The notes beneath the pieces are model-generated. The model was not told the DNA's origin, did not search any database, and saw only the letters and a list, made by a program, of their open reading frames with translations. Below, in pieces: positions 17,888-28,931 of a stretch of 64,000 nucleotides of DNA (its first letter is position 1; each line of letters opens with the position of its first letter). The position numbers were made by a program, and so were the translations under genes. The DNA is from Pseudomonas karstica (GTDB lineage Bacteria > Pseudomonadota > Gammaproteobacteria > Pseudomonadales > Pseudomonadaceae): contig NZ_WLYI01000005.1 of the NCBI RefSeq assembly GCF_009707515.1, forward strand, positions 124,001 to 188,000. The letters are read 5' to 3'.

Positions 17888-17928
17888 GTCGGCTCCTTCT
17901 TGCGTCGGGGTCGGCCGCGTCGGCGGCA

Positions 17929-18741
17929 TCAGAGTTGACGAATGACCTGGGCAGCGGTCGCCACGTTATGGGCTAGGTGCAGCGGATTAATGGTCCCGAC
18001 AATAGCACTGGCAACGCCAGTTTGCGCAAACAACAACATGAAACTGGCATGGATTGGATCCACTCCAGGTTCCAGGCATACGTGACCGCTGGCCAGGGCC
18101 TTTTTCACCAGGATACCTTTGCCATGGGCGGCGGCGTAATCAATCACGGCTTTCTCGCTCCGTGAGTTCAGATTGTAGGTGACCATGGCGCAATCGCCTT
18201 GTTCCAGGGCCTTCACACCGCCTTCGACGGTTTTTCCGGAGAAGCCATAACCGCGAATCTTGCCCTCGCGCTTGAGGTCTTCCAGGGTCTGGTAGACCTC
18301 GCAGTCATTGAGGATGTGCAGGTCGTTGCCGTCGGAGTGCACCAGCACCAGGTCGATAAAATCCGTTTCCAATCGTTGCAGGCTACGTTCCACCGAAAAC
18401 CGGGTATGGGTGGCGCTGAAGTCGTGATGGGACACGCCATCGACGAACTCCTCGCCCACCTTGCTGACGATCACCCAGTCCTGGCGCTGGCCTCGCAGCA
18501 GCGGCCCCAGGCGTTCTTCGCTACGGCCGTAGGCAGGGGCGGTGTCGATCAGGTTAATGCCCAGGTTGCGGGCCTGGCGCAGCAGCATCCGCGCCTCATC
18601 GTCACCGGGAATCTGGAAGCCGCTGGGGTATTTCACCCCTTGGTCACGGCCCAACTTGACGGTGCCCAGCCCCAGTGGCGAGACCAATAGGCCAGTGCTG
18701 CCCAAGGGGCGATGAAAGTCATGCAGGGTCGGCAGGCTCAT
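17929..18741 (-). CDS. Aldo/keto reductase
   Basis: This 270-residue protein has the TIM-barrel aldo/keto reductase pattern. It has LGLGTVKLGRD near the N-terminus, NLIDTAPAYGRSEERLG with the catalytic Asp and Tyr near residues 61-77, VIVSKVGEE with the catalytic Lys, and LVLVHSDGND where His is expected. It reduces a carbonyl with NADPH in the cytoplasm; the substrate is unknown. Its start overlaps the stop of the FAD oxidoreductase gene by four bases, so the two are translationally coupled, as are PA4992/PA4991. Confidence 0.88.
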   Translation of the reverse strand: MSLPTLHDFHRPLGSTGLLVSPLGLGTVKLGRDQGVKYPSGFQIPGDDEARMLLRQARNLGINLIDTAPAYGRSEERLGPLLRGQRQDWVIVSKVGEEFVDGVSHHDFSATHTRFSVERSLQRLETDFIDLVLVHSDGNDLHILNDCEVYQTLEDLKREGKIRGYGFSGKTVEGGVKALEQGDCAMVTYNLNSRSEKAVIDYAAAHGKGILVKKALASGHVCLEPGVDPIHASFMLLFAQTGVASAIVGTINPLHLAHNVATAAQVIRQL

Positions 18742-19913
18742 GGCAGCAGTTGCTCCCAGGCGGGAAGGGCTAGGGGGGGCTTGGGCAAGTCGGGCAGTTC
18801 ACTGGTCGATCCAGGCTTGATGCCATCACGTTCCAGTGCATTGATCACGCGATCGGCGAAGTCCGGTGCCAGGGCCAGTTTGGTCGGCCAGCCCACCAGC
18901 AGGCGATCCTGCTCGGCCAGGAAGGCGTTGTCGGGGCGGGAAAGGCCTGATTGCAGGGGTTCGGCGCGGTCAACTCGCAGGGTGGCCCACTGGGTCTGGC
19001 TCATGTCGATCCATGGCAGCAGTTGCGCCAGCTCCTTCTGGGCCGTGGCAATCTGTTCCGCTGGTGTGCGGGCCACGCCTTCGGCCTCGGCAATATCCCC
19101 GCCCAGGTACCAGACCCAATTGCCATCGGCCGCCGGGTGTGTGGTAACGGTAATGCGCGGCTTGGTACCCCCTCCCAGGCAGTGGGCATAGAGCGGTTTC
19201 AGGCCAGGGCCCTTGGCGATGATCATGTGCAACGGGCGGCGTTGCATGGCTGGCTGGCTCAGGCCCAGCGTCGCCAGCAGGTCGGCTGTGCCGGCACCGG
19301 CGCTGAGTACGATGCGCTGGGCGTGGATCTCGCGACCATCAACCTTCAGGCCTACCAGTGCGCCGTCGCCCAGCAGGGGTTCGATCTGTTGCCCGGCGAG
19401 CAAGCCGTCGCCGGCCAGTTGCGCCAGCCGGTCGATCAGGCTTGGCACATCCACCACCAGTTCGGCCAAACGATAGACCTTGCCCTTGAAGCGGCGGTCT
19501 TGCAGGGCGGGCGGCAGGTCGTCCCCCTTGACCTGATCCACCCGGCCACGCACGGCCTTGCTGGCGAAAAAGCTGGTGAGGTTGCCGGCCAGGGTGCCCG
19601 GAGACCACAGGTAATGGGCCTGTGACAGCAGGCGTACGCCGGACAAGTCCAGCTCGCCGCTGCCCGCTAGGGCCTCGCGCCAACGGCGGGGCATATCGGC
19701 GATGGCTTCGGAGGCGCCGGTCAGGGCACCGTGCAAGGCGTATTTCGCGCCGCCATGAATGATCCCCTGGGACTTCACGCTCTGCCCGCCACCGAGAGCG
19801 GCGTTTTCCACCAGTACCGTGGAAAACCCCTGGCCGCGCAGGCGCGCATTGAGCCAGAGGCCGGCAACTCCGGCGCCGACAATCAGAACGTCGGTGGAAA
19901 TAACGGATGGCAT
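18738..19913 (-). CDS. FAD-dependent oxidoreductase (DAO family)
   Basis: This 391-residue flavoprotein has an N-terminal dinucleotide-binding motif VLIVGAGVAGLWLNARL and the next FAD-contact segment VLVENAALGGGQSVKSQGIIHGGAKY. The later QRIVLSAGAGTADLLATLG fits the DAO (glycine oxidase/glycerol-3-phosphate dehydrogenase-like) superfamily. The ATG at 19913 gives the normal short N-terminus before the Rossmann motif; a longer frame upstream has no support. It is the first gene of the pair with the aldo/keto reductase and is syntenic with PA4991. The substrate is unknown. Confidence 0.85.
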   Translation of the reverse strand: MPSVISTDVLIVGAGVAGLWLNARLRGQGFSTVLVENAALGGGQSVKSQGIIHGGAKYALHGALTGASEAIADMPRRWREALAGSGELDLSGVRLLSQAHYLWSPGTLAGNLTSFFASKAVRGRVDQVKGDDLPPALQDRRFKGKVYRLAELVVDVPSLIDRLAQLAGDGLLAGQQIEPLLGDGALVGLKVDGREIHAQRIVLSAGAGTADLLATLGLSQPAMQRRPLHMIIAKGPGLKPLYAHCLGGGTKPRITVTTHPAADGNWVWYLGGDIAEAEGVARTPAEQIATAQKELAQLLPWIDMSQTQWATLRVDRAEPLQSGLSRPDNAFLAEQDRLLVGWPTKLALAPDFADRVINALERDGIKPGSTSELPDLPKPPLALPAWEQLLP

Positions 19914-19956
19914 GCGCGGCTGACCTCTGCGATTAAAAGCAGGGAGTATACCGTGC

Positions 19957-20040
19957 AGCGGCAAGTTTCAAGCGGCAAGCGACAAGTTAGAGGCAGTGTG
20001 CATCGCTTTTTCTTACTGCTTGTAGCTTGCTGCTTGAGGC
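19957..20040. repeat. Degenerate palindromic repeat (GCGGCAAG/CTTGC family)
   Basis: The left part repeats GCGGCAAG-like units (…GCAGCGGCAAGTTTCAAGCGGCAAGC) and the right part contains the complementary ACTGCTTGTAGCTTGCTGCTTGAGG, so the transcript can fold into a long imperfect stem around a T-rich centre. A related copy lies at 26618-26690 after thiC. The element sits between the FAD oxidoreductase start and the SMR gene stop, both on the reverse strand. It may end or stabilise the SMR transcript. Confidence 0.6.
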
Positions 20041-20047
20041 TGTTTTA

Positions 20048-20383
20048 TCAGTGCCCGGCGGTTTTCGAAAACAACTGAATCACCACCACGCCCAACACAA
20101 TCAGTGCCATTCCCAGCATGGCCGGGATGTCGAGTTTCTGCCCGTAGATAAACAACGCAGCGATGCTGACCAGCACGATCCCCATCCCGGCCCAGACCGC
20201 ATAGGCCACGCCCACCGGCACGGTGCGTACCACCAGGGTCAACATCCAGAAGGCCACGCCGTAGCCGACAATCACCAGCAGCAATGGGATTGGGGTGCTG
20301 AAGCCCTTGATCGCTTTCATGGAAACGGTAGCGATCACTTCCGAGCAAATGGCGATAGCCAAGTAATAGTAAGCAGCGTTCAT
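20048..20383 (-). CDS. Small multidrug resistance (SMR/EmrE-like) efflux protein
   Basis: This 111-residue protein has four hydrophobic helices. The membrane-embedded Glu of SMR transporters is in helix 1 (AICSEVIATVSMKA, residue 14). The GVAYAVWAGMGIV stretch near residues 58-70 carries the conserved Tyr and Trp of EmrE. It should exchange protons for hydrophobic cations as a dimer in the inner membrane. GAGGA lies eight bases before the ATG. It is syntenic with PA4990 (EmrE) and is divergent from the LysR gene at 20598, which may control it. Confidence 0.9.
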   Translation of the reverse strand: MNAAYYYLAIAICSEVIATVSMKAIKGFSTPIPLLLVIVGYGVAFWMLTLVVRTVPVGVAYAVWAGMGIVLVSIAALFIYGQKLDIPAMLGMALIVLGVVVIQLFSKTAGH

Positions 20384-20410
20384 GGGGTATTCCTCGGAGT
20401 GGGGTTCAAC

Positions 20411-20526
20411 AGTAGGAGAGAGGGGGGACGCCTAGTTCTTGCTCGCGAAAACCGTCAACGATAACTCGGGTATCCAGGTTAAGCGTGTTGCCCTTGCGTT
20501 CTTCGCGAGCAAGCTCGCTCCTACAG
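20411..20526. repeat. REP-type inverted repeat
   Basis: The arms TTGCTCGCGAA (20439-20449) and TTCGCGAGCAA (20502-20512) are perfectly complementary. An outer pair GTAGGAG (20412-20418) / CTCCTAC (20518-20524) also matches. This is the common fluorescens-group REP sequence ending …GCTCGCTCCTACAG. It fills the divergent spacer between the SMR and LysR genes. The sequence GACGCCTAGTTCTTGCTCG here recurs inverted at 41700-41740. Confidence 0.75.
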
Positions 20527-20597
20527 AGGTCGGTATTCTAGAGGCTTTATAGATGGGGTAAAGTCATTACCTATCCGAAATTAAGATGGGTTGAACC

Positions 20598-21488
20598 ATG
20601 AGTGTGCAGTGGAACCTGGAACAGATGCGCCTGTTTGTCAGCGTTGCCGAGCAGCGCTCGTTTTCGGCGGTGGCGCGGGCCCAGGGCAAGGCGCAGTCGG
20701 CGATCAGCAATGGCATAGCTTTGTTGGAAGCGGACCTGGGCGTTAGCCTGTTTGATCGCAGCAGCGGCCGCCAGCCCCGCCTGACCGAAGCTGGAAGTGT
20801 CTTGCTGGAAGAGGCGCGGGAGGTTTTGCGTCAGTGCGAACGCCTCAACGGTCGTGCCCTGTCGCTGATACGCGGCGAAGAGGCGTGCCTGCGCCTGGCT
20901 CAGGACGAGGCGATGCTCTATCAGCCGGTCCTTGACAGCCTTGAAGCCCTGGCGGGGAAGTTCCCCAGCCTGGAAGTGCAACTGTCTAGCGTCGCCCAGG
21001 GTGAGGTGGCGCGCAAACTGGTGGAGCGCCAGGCTGACCTGGGCTTGCTGTTCTATCACGACCAGATCCCCGAAGCCCTTGAGCGGCGCGTGGTGGGCAG
21101 CGTGGAAATGGTCACGGTGTGCGGTGTCGGTCACCCGCTGGCAGCGCAAAAGTACGTGCTTTGCCAGCATCTGGCGCAGTTCCGCCAGTTGTTGATGTCC
21201 ACGCAAACCAGTGTCTATCCTGGTAACGAGGCCGCCAGCCCGCAGGTATGGCGTGCCGACAGCTTCTACGTGCTGGCCGAATGGCTCTCGCGGGGGCTGG
21301 GTTGGGCCTGGTTGCCCCGGCATGTGGTGCAGTACCCGACGTACCAGGGCCAGATGGTCGAACTCGACAGCGAATGGACCCCGCCGGCGTTGGTGGTGGA
21401 GTTGGTGTGGCGCCGCGATGAACCCTTGGGTCCGGCTGCACGCTTTCTTGCCGAGCGTTTTACCGAGTGCTTGCAGGCGATCGACTGA
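20598..21488 (+). CDS. LysR family transcriptional regulator
   Basis: This 296-residue protein has an N-terminal winged helix-turn-helix (residues about 5-65: MRLFVSVAEQRSFSAVARAQGKAQSAISNGIALLEADLGVSLFDR), a linker helix, and a two-lobed effector domain (residues about 92-295). It is syntenic with PA4989. By the usual LysR arrangement it may control the divergent SMR efflux gene, though a REP element lies between the two. The effector is unknown. Confidence 0.9.
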   Translation: MSVQWNLEQMRLFVSVAEQRSFSAVARAQGKAQSAISNGIALLEADLGVSLFDRSSGRQPRLTEAGSVLLEEAREVLRQCERLNGRALSLIRGEEACLRLAQDEAMLYQPVLDSLEALAGKFPSLEVQLSSVAQGEVARKLVERQADLGLLFYHDQIPEALERRVVGSVEMVTVCGVGHPLAAQKYVLCQHLAQFRQLLMSTQTSVYPGNEAASPQVWRADSFYVLAEWLSRGLGWAWLPRHVVQYPTYQGQMVELDSEWTPPALVVELVWRRDEPLGPAARFLAERFTECLQAID

Positions 21489-21511
21489 AAAAGCCGATAA
21501 ACTCCGCCGCC

Positions 21512-22786
21512 ATGAATAGAACTCTCTACAGCTGTCTGTTTTACCTCGTGCTGCCGTTGGTGGCTTTACGTCTATGGCTGCGGGCCCGCAAGGCGCCGGC
21601 TTACGCGAAACGCGTCGGTGAGCGTTTCTCCTATGGATTGCCGGCGATGCAACCCGGCGGGATCTGGGTGCACGCGGTGTCAGTCGGCGAAAGCATCGCC
21701 GCCGCGCCGATGATTCGCGGGCTGCTGGAACGTTATCCACAGCTGCCGATCACCGTGACCTGCATGACACCCACCGGTTCCGAGAGGATCCAGGCGCTGT
21801 TCGCCGGTGAACCGCGCATTCAGCACTGTTACCTGCCCTATGACTTGCCTTGTGCCGCCAAGCGGTTTCTCGACAAGGCCCAGCCGAAACTGGCGGTGAT
21901 CATGGAGACCGAACTGTGGCCCAACCACATTCATCAGTGCGCCAGGCGCGGAATTCCCGTGGCGCTGGCCAATGCGCGGCTGTCAGCCCGTTCGGCCAAG
22001 GGCTACGGGCGTTTTGCCAAACTGACAGCGCCAATGTTGAAGGAAATGAGCTTGTTCGCTGTGCAGACCGCTGCCGAGGCCGAGCGTTTTCGCAACCTTG
22101 GCGCGCGGCCAGAAACCGTCGAGGTCACGGGTTCGATCAAGTTTGACCTGACCATCGACCCGCAATTGTTGGCGCGCGCGGCCGCCTTGCGTCAGCAGTG
22201 GCAAGCCAGCGAACGCCCGGTATGGATCGCGGCCAGCACCCATGCAGGCGAAGACGAAGTGGTGCTGGCGGCTCATCGGCAACTGCTCGCCAGCCATCCC
22301 GACGCGTTGCTGATCCTGGTGCCGCGTCATCCGGAACGCTTCAGCACGGTGTTTGAGTTATGCCAGCAGCAAGGGTTTGCCACGGTGCGGCGTTCCAGCG
22401 GTGAGCCGGTTACAGCACAAGCGTCGGTGTTGCTTGGCGACACCATGGGCGAATTGCTGTTTCTCTACGCCCTGGCCGACAGCGCCTTCGTCGGCGGCAG
22501 CCTGGTGCCCACTGGCGGGCATAATCTGCTGGAACCGGCGGCGTTGGCCAAACCGGTTATCACCGGTCCGCACTTGTTCAATTTCCTCGAAATCGCCGCG
22601 ATGATGCGTGAAGTCGGTGCGTTGCAGGAAGTAGACGATGCCGAGGGGTTGGCGGTGGCGGTGCAGCGCTTGTTTGAACTGCCGCAGGACGCGCAGGCGA
22701 TGGCGCAGGCGGGGCTCAACGTGATGCAGGCCAATCAGGGGGCGTTGCAGCGGTTGTTGGACGGGTTGGGCCGCTTGATCAAATAA
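21512..22786 (+). CDS. waaA: Kdo transferase WaaA
   Basis: This 424-residue GT30 enzyme adds Kdo residues to lipid IVA at the inner membrane. One N-terminal hydrophobic anchor (LYSCLFYLVLPLVALRLWL) is followed by GIWVHAVSVGESIAAAPMIR with the catalytic Glu near residue 60. The C-terminal lobe has DTMGELLFLYALADSAFVGGSLVPTGGHN near residues 308-336, the conserved CMP-Kdo site. The ATG at 21512 gives the usual length. It lies 23 bases after the LysR gene but is functionally part of LPS synthesis. Confidence 0.95.
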   Translation: MNRTLYSCLFYLVLPLVALRLWLRARKAPAYAKRVGERFSYGLPAMQPGGIWVHAVSVGESIAAAPMIRGLLERYPQLPITVTCMTPTGSERIQALFAGEPRIQHCYLPYDLPCAAKRFLDKAQPKLAVIMETELWPNHIHQCARRGIPVALANARLSARSAKGYGRFAKLTAPMLKEMSLFAVQTAAEAERFRNLGARPETVEVTGSIKFDLTIDPQLLARAAALRQQWQASERPVWIAASTHAGEDEVVLAAHRQLLASHPDALLILVPRHPERFSTVFELCQQQGFATVRRSSGEPVTAQASVLLGDTMGELLFLYALADSAFVGGSLVPTGGHNLLEPAALAKPVITGPHLFNFLEIAAMMREVGALQEVDDAEGLAVAVQRLFELPQDAQAMAQAGLNVMQANQGALQRLLDGLGRLIK

Positions 22787-22814
22787 CCCTGTAGCCGCGA
22801 TGGCGGCTACAGGG
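22787..22814. terminator. Bidirectional hairpin between waaA and tolC
   Basis: CCCTGTAGCCGC (22787-22798) and GCGGCTACAGGG (22803-22814) form a perfect 12-bp stem with a GATG loop. It starts at the base after the waaA stop and ends seven bases before the convergent tolC stop. This placement suits a shared terminator, although no T-tract follows. The sequence resembles the short REP-like palindromes of this group. Confidence 0.65.
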
Positions 22815-22821
22815 GTTGCCA

Positions 22822-24261
22822 TCAATAATCGGGGTTAGCCTTCAACTGCGCCGCAGCCGCCTTGGCCAGATCCGGCGGCAGGAAGTCCTTGTCCGGGTTG
22901 TAGTCAGCCTTCAGGTACCGTGCCAAATCCTGCAGATCCCCTGGGTTCAGCGTCCCGGCGGCCTGCTTCAAGCGCAGGTTGTCGAGGATGTAGTCGTAGC
23001 GGCTGTTGTTGTAGTTGCGCACCGAGGTATACAGCTGGCGCTGGGCGTCGAGCACGTCGACGATGTTGCGCGTGCCCACCTGATACCCGATTTCAGTGGC
23101 TTCTACCGCGCTCTGGTTGGAGATGATCGATTGGCGGCGCGCCTGCACTTGCTCCACATCGGTGTTCACTGCGCGGTGCAGGTTACGGGTGTTTTCCACC
23201 ACCTGGCGGCGCAGGCCTTCGCGTTGCTGCTCGGTCTGGTCCAGGCGGGAATAGGATTCGCGCACTTGCGAGCTGGTCAGGCCGCCGCTGTACAGCGGGA
23301 TGTTCAACTGCAGGCCGACGGTCCTGCGCGAAGCGTCACCCCGATAGTCCGGGCCAAAAGGATTGGGGTTACTGGCGCCCAGGGCGTCGTTGTCCCCCTT
23401 CTGGTATTGCGCCACTGCATCCAGGGTTGGTGCGTGGCCAGCCTTGCGTTGCTTGAGGGTCTCTTCGGCGGCCGTGACAGCATAGTTGCTGGCCAGGAGG
23501 TTGAGGTTCTGGCGGCCGGCCGTTTCGACCCAGGCCTTGGCGTCGTTAGGCGTCGGCGGCAGCACCGGCAGCGTATGGACGATGCCCTGGATCGAGTTGT
23601 ACTGACGGTTGGTCAGGGTAATCAACGCTTCGAAGGCGTCGTCTACCTGGCGTTGGGCGACGATGCGGTTGGCGCGTGCCGTGTCGTAGCTGGCCTGGGA
23701 TTGCAGCACGTCTGTCTTGTCTGACAGGCCGACGTCGAAGCGCTCATTAGACTGGTCCAGTTGACGCTTGAACGCCGCTTCTTCGGCCTTGGTCGTGGCC
23801 AGGTTGTCCTGGGCTCGCAGCACGCTGAAGTAGCTTTCGGCACTTTGCAGGATCAGGTTCTGCTCGGTGGCCGAGAGCTGCAGTGCAGCCTGTTCATTAA
23901 CGGCTTGCGCAGCCTGCAACTGGAACCAGCGGTCAGCACGAAACAACGGTTGGCTCAAGGTGGCGCGCCAGGAATGAGCGTCACGATTGATCGTGGCGGC
24001 TGGCTGATCAAACTGGTTGCGCACATTATTGGAATCGGCCCCCGCCGACAGGTTTGGCAGCAACCCGGCGCGGGCCTGGGGTACCACTTCTTTCTGCGCG
24101 CCATATTGAGCGCGGGCGGCGGCCAGGTCGGCGTTGTTGTCCACCGCTTCCTGGTAGACGCTGACCAGGTCGGTTCGGGTGGACAAGGGCGCTTCAGCTG
24201 CCCAGACCATTCCATTGGTCGCACAAGACACGGCAAGCGCCAGTGAAAGTTTGCGCAGCAT
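22822..24261 (-). CDS. tolC: Outer membrane efflux protein, TolC family
   Basis: This 479-residue precursor has a signal peptide (MLRKLSLALAVSCATNGMVWA|AE). The mature protein shows the duplicated TolC layout with long helical hairpins, e.g. LVSVYQEAVDNNADLAAARAQYGAQ and its second-half counterpart LLASNYAVTAAEETLKQRKAGHAP. It trimerises into an outer membrane channel used by tripartite efflux and type I secretion. No inner membrane partner is adjacent. AGGGA precedes the ATG by seven bases. It is syntenic with PA4974 and runs divergently from thiC. Confidence 0.92.
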   Translation of the reverse strand: MLRKLSLALAVSCATNGMVWAAEAPLSTRTDLVSVYQEAVDNNADLAAARAQYGAQKEVVPQARAGLLPNLSAGADSNNVRNQFDQPAATINRDAHSWRATLSQPLFRADRWFQLQAAQAVNEQAALQLSATEQNLILQSAESYFSVLRAQDNLATTKAEEAAFKRQLDQSNERFDVGLSDKTDVLQSQASYDTARANRIVAQRQVDDAFEALITLTNRQYNSIQGIVHTLPVLPPTPNDAKAWVETAGRQNLNLLASNYAVTAAEETLKQRKAGHAPTLDAVAQYQKGDNDALGASNPNPFGPDYRGDASRRTVGLQLNIPLYSGGLTSSQVRESYSRLDQTEQQREGLRRQVVENTRNLHRAVNTDVEQVQARRQSIISNQSAVEATEIGYQVGTRNIVDVLDAQRQLYTSVRNYNNSRYDYILDNLRLKQAAGTLNPGDLQDLARYLKADYNPDKDFLPPDLAKAAAAQLKANPDY

Positions 24262-24462
24262 GAGGCAATCCCTAGTGTGAATATTACGACAATAATTTAT
24301 CGCCCAAGGCTACGGCGAGCGATTCGGAGCGTCAAGGCCTCGGAGTCGTAGCCGAGTGTAGTGGGGCTACGACGGCACAACAATCCTGTAATTGCGCCAT
24401 TCATCACGCTGAATGCACCGTCATTGGCAATTTGCCTGTTCCATGGTCTAGACTGGCCGCGT
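24262..24462. other. Divergent tolC/thiC promoter region
   Basis: These 200 bases lie between the tolC start and the thiC riboswitch. The part nearest tolC is AT-rich (…AATATTACGACAATAATTTATC) and probably holds its promoter. A GGCTACG/CGTAGCC inverted pair lies near 24308-24353. For thiC, TTGGCA at 24424 with a poor -10 near 24447 is the best candidate. No coding frame is supported. Confidence 0.4.
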
Positions 24463-26617
<2,155 letters not shown>

Positions 26618-26690
26618 GCGGCAAGCCGCAAGCCGCAAGTTGAAGGCAAAGGCGAACCCGGCTTTTTCTTGAGGCTTGCAGCTTGCGGCC
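26618..26690. repeat. Palindromic repeat after thiC (GCGGCAAG family)
   Basis: The left arm GCGGCAAGCCGCAAGCC… (26618 on) pairs imperfectly with GGCTTGCAGCTTGCGGC ending near 26690, around a CTTTTTC centre. It is related to the element at 19957-20040. It begins at the base after the thiC stop, so it probably serves as terminator or 3' stabiliser and partly insulates cytX. Confidence 0.65.
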
Positions 26691-26715
26691 CTTTTCCCCC
26701 ACAAGGACAACTGCC

Positions 26716-27993
26716 TTGAACACCTATTCCCCCGATATTGCCGTTCCCGCCGACAGGCGCGTGTTCGGCGCCCGCGATCTATTTTCCCTGTGGTTCTCCC
26801 TCGGCATTGGCCTGATGGTCCTGCAAACCGGCGCACTATTGGCCCCAGGCCTGGGCTTGTCCGGTTCGTTGCTGGCAATTTTTCTCGGCACTCTGGTGGG
26901 CGTACTGTTGCTTGCCGCCGTGGGTGTGATCGGCAGCGACACCGGCCTGTCGTCCATGGCCGCGCTCAAACTCAGCCTTGGCACCAAAGGTGCAAGCCTG
27001 CCGGCGCTGTTGAACCTGTTGCAACTGATTGGCTGGGGCTCGTTTGAAATCATCGTCATGCGCGATGCCGCCAGCCTGCTGGGCGCGCGAGCATCCAGCG
27101 AGGGCAGCCTGTTGGCCAGCCCGTTGCTCTGGACCTTGTTCTTCGGCGGTCTCGCCACCTTGTTGGCCGTCAGCGGCCCATTGACCTTCGTGCGGCAAAT
27201 CCTGCGTAAATGGGGCATCTGGCTGCTGCTGGCCGCCTGCCTGTGGCTGACCTGGAACCTGTTCGCCAAAGCCGACCTGGCCACGCTCTGGGGCCGGGCC
27301 GGCGACGGGTCGATGCCGTTTGCCGCAGGTTTTGATATCGCGATAGCCATGCCGCTGTCCTGGCTGCCATTGATTGCCGACTACTCGCGTTTCGGCAAGC
27401 GCGCCAAAAGCGTCTTCGGCGGTACGGCGCTGGGGTTCTTTATCGGTAACTTCTGGCTGATGAGCCTGGGCGTGGCCTACACGCTGGCGTTCGCGCCGAG
27501 TGGTGAGGTCAATGCATTGCTGCTGGCCCTGGCGGGTGCCGGCCTGGGGATCCCATTGCTGCTGATTCTGCTGGATGAATCAGAAAACGCTTTCGCCGAT
27601 ATTCACTCCGCCGCAGTGTCCAGCGCGATTCTGCTGCGTTTGAAAGTCGAGCACCTGGCATTGGCCATCGGTGTCATCTGCACCTTGATCGCCTGCCTGG
27701 CACCGCTGGCGCAGTATCAGAACTTTCTGCTGTTGATCGGCTCGGTGTTCGCGCCGCTGTTCGGCGTGGTGCTGGTGGATCATTTTATCCTGCGCCGCCG
27801 TGGCTCGGCGCGGGTGGCGAGCCTGCGCTGGCCGGCGTTACTGGCATGGCTGGGTGGCGTCAGCACCTATCACTTGCTGGCCAACCTGGCCCCGGATATT
27901 GGCGCAACCCTGCCGGCACTGGTGCTGGCAGGGCTGCTGCAATTTATCCTGGGCCGAGCCTTCAGTGGCGCTCGGGCACCAGCTCAGGCTTGA
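26716..27993 (+). CDS. cytX: Putative hydroxymethylpyrimidine transporter CytX
   Basis: This 425-residue NCS1-type permease has about twelve hydrophobic helices. It has FGARDLFSLWFSLGIGLMVLQTGALL in helix 1, GWGSFEIIVMRDAA in the substrate region, and PLSWLPLIADYSRFGKRAKS near residues 208-227. CytX-type members are often next to thiamine genes and are thought to import HMP. I chose the TTG at 26716 because AAGGA precedes it by eight bases; an upstream TTG at 26683 lies inside the palindromic repeat. Its 3' end overlaps the convergent lipoprotein gene by 32 bases. Confidence 0.82.
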   Translation: MNTYSPDIAVPADRRVFGARDLFSLWFSLGIGLMVLQTGALLAPGLGLSGSLLAIFLGTLVGVLLLAAVGVIGSDTGLSSMAALKLSLGTKGASLPALLNLLQLIGWGSFEIIVMRDAASLLGARASSEGSLLASPLLWTLFFGGLATLLAVSGPLTFVRQILRKWGIWLLLAACLWLTWNLFAKADLATLWGRAGDGSMPFAAGFDIAIAMPLSWLPLIADYSRFGKRAKSVFGGTALGFFIGNFWLMSLGVAYTLAFAPSGEVNALLLALAGAGLGIPLLLILLDESENAFADIHSAAVSSAILLRLKVEHLALAIGVICTLIACLAPLAQYQNFLLLIGSVFAPLFGVVLVDHFILRRRGSARVASLRWPALLAWLGGVSTYHLLANLAPDIGATLPALVLAGLLQFILGRAFSGARAPAQA

Positions 27994-28708
27994 TCACGCC
28001 GCTCAGGCGCGCATAGGGGATGTTCATTTCGATCAGCCCCAAGGCGTAAGGGGCAATAGTGGTGACGTTATACTTGAGCACCACCCCCGTGCTGGTCAGC
28101 GCCACATTGGGGGTTTTCTGGAAGGGCCAGTTCTTCACGAACTCAGGGGAGCGGTCCAGTCGCGAACTGATCAGCCAGCTGTTGTGGGCTACTTTCGCGG
28201 CTTTCCAGAAGGCGTCCTCCTGCCCTGGACGCAGCATGTCGGCCAGGCGCAGCTCCTTATGCAACAGGCGCGAGTAGTTGATGAAACCACGCCCCGGATT
28301 GCCGTGGGCGCCACCGGTATCCAGATAACTGGACAGTTCGATGATCACCAGTCCGTCATGCTGCTCACGTACCTTGGCCTGCAAGTACATGCTGTTGCGG
28401 TTGGGCGACTCGCGCAAAAAACTCTCGCGATAGGCATTCAGGGTGGCTGGAACGCTTGCGTCCGGCGAGGTGCGGGTCATCTGTAGCAGGCGTTGTTCCA
28501 CCACCGCGTCAAGTTGTGGTTCGCTGGGGAAATGCACCGTATCGATGTTCACCAGCGGGCAATCCGGGCTGCTGCAGCCGGGCTTTATCTGCTCGGAGGC
28601 ATCAAAGGTGGTTTCCAGGGGCTTGAGGTGGCTGGGTTGGAACAGGCTCTGGCAAGCGCCCAGGGTCAAGGCAATACAGGCCATGGAGGCGATTCTTAAA
28701 AGCGACAT
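27962..28708 (-). CDS. Lipoprotein with DUF3298-like domain
   Basis: This 248-residue precursor has a lipoprotein signal peptide with lipobox LGAC at residues 16-19. The rest resembles the RsiV/DUF3298 family: a DUF4163-like first part (DCPLVNIDTVHFPSEPQLDAVVEQRL), then GGAHGNPGRGFINYSRLLHKELRLADML near residues 136-163 and a C-terminal strand APYALGLIEMNIPYARL. Family members occur in periplasmic proteins and anti-sigma factors; here no sigma factor is adjacent. AAGGA precedes the ATG at 28708, which decides the start over longer frames. It is syntenic with PA4972. Confidence 0.75.
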   Translation of the reverse strand: MSLLRIASMACIALTLGACQSLFQPSHLKPLETTFDASEQIKPGCSSPDCPLVNIDTVHFPSEPQLDAVVEQRLLQMTRTSPDASVPATLNAYRESFLRESPNRNSMYLQAKVREQHDGLVIIELSSYLDTGGAHGNPGRGFINYSRLLHKELRLADMLRPGQEDAFWKAAKVAHNSWLISSRLDRSPEFVKNWPFQKTPNVALTSTGVVLKYNVTTIAPYALGLIEMNIPYARLSGVIKPELVPERH

Positions 28709-28931
28709 GTGCGTCCTTCGTGCTTTCTTCATAAATCGGGGGAGAGGCAAACGTTCTGGGGCTTCGACTGCCAGCATGGCAGTCAGTTCGCCACTAAGCT
28801 GATTAGAGTGAGTTTGACGCCCGCCGTCCATCCCGGCAACCGGAAAGGGGCTGCATCCCGGAGCAGGAGCGCGTTAGGATGGCGCGATCTCGAGGGGCAC
28901 CTCGAACCGGCAAGCAATGAACGAGGTTGAT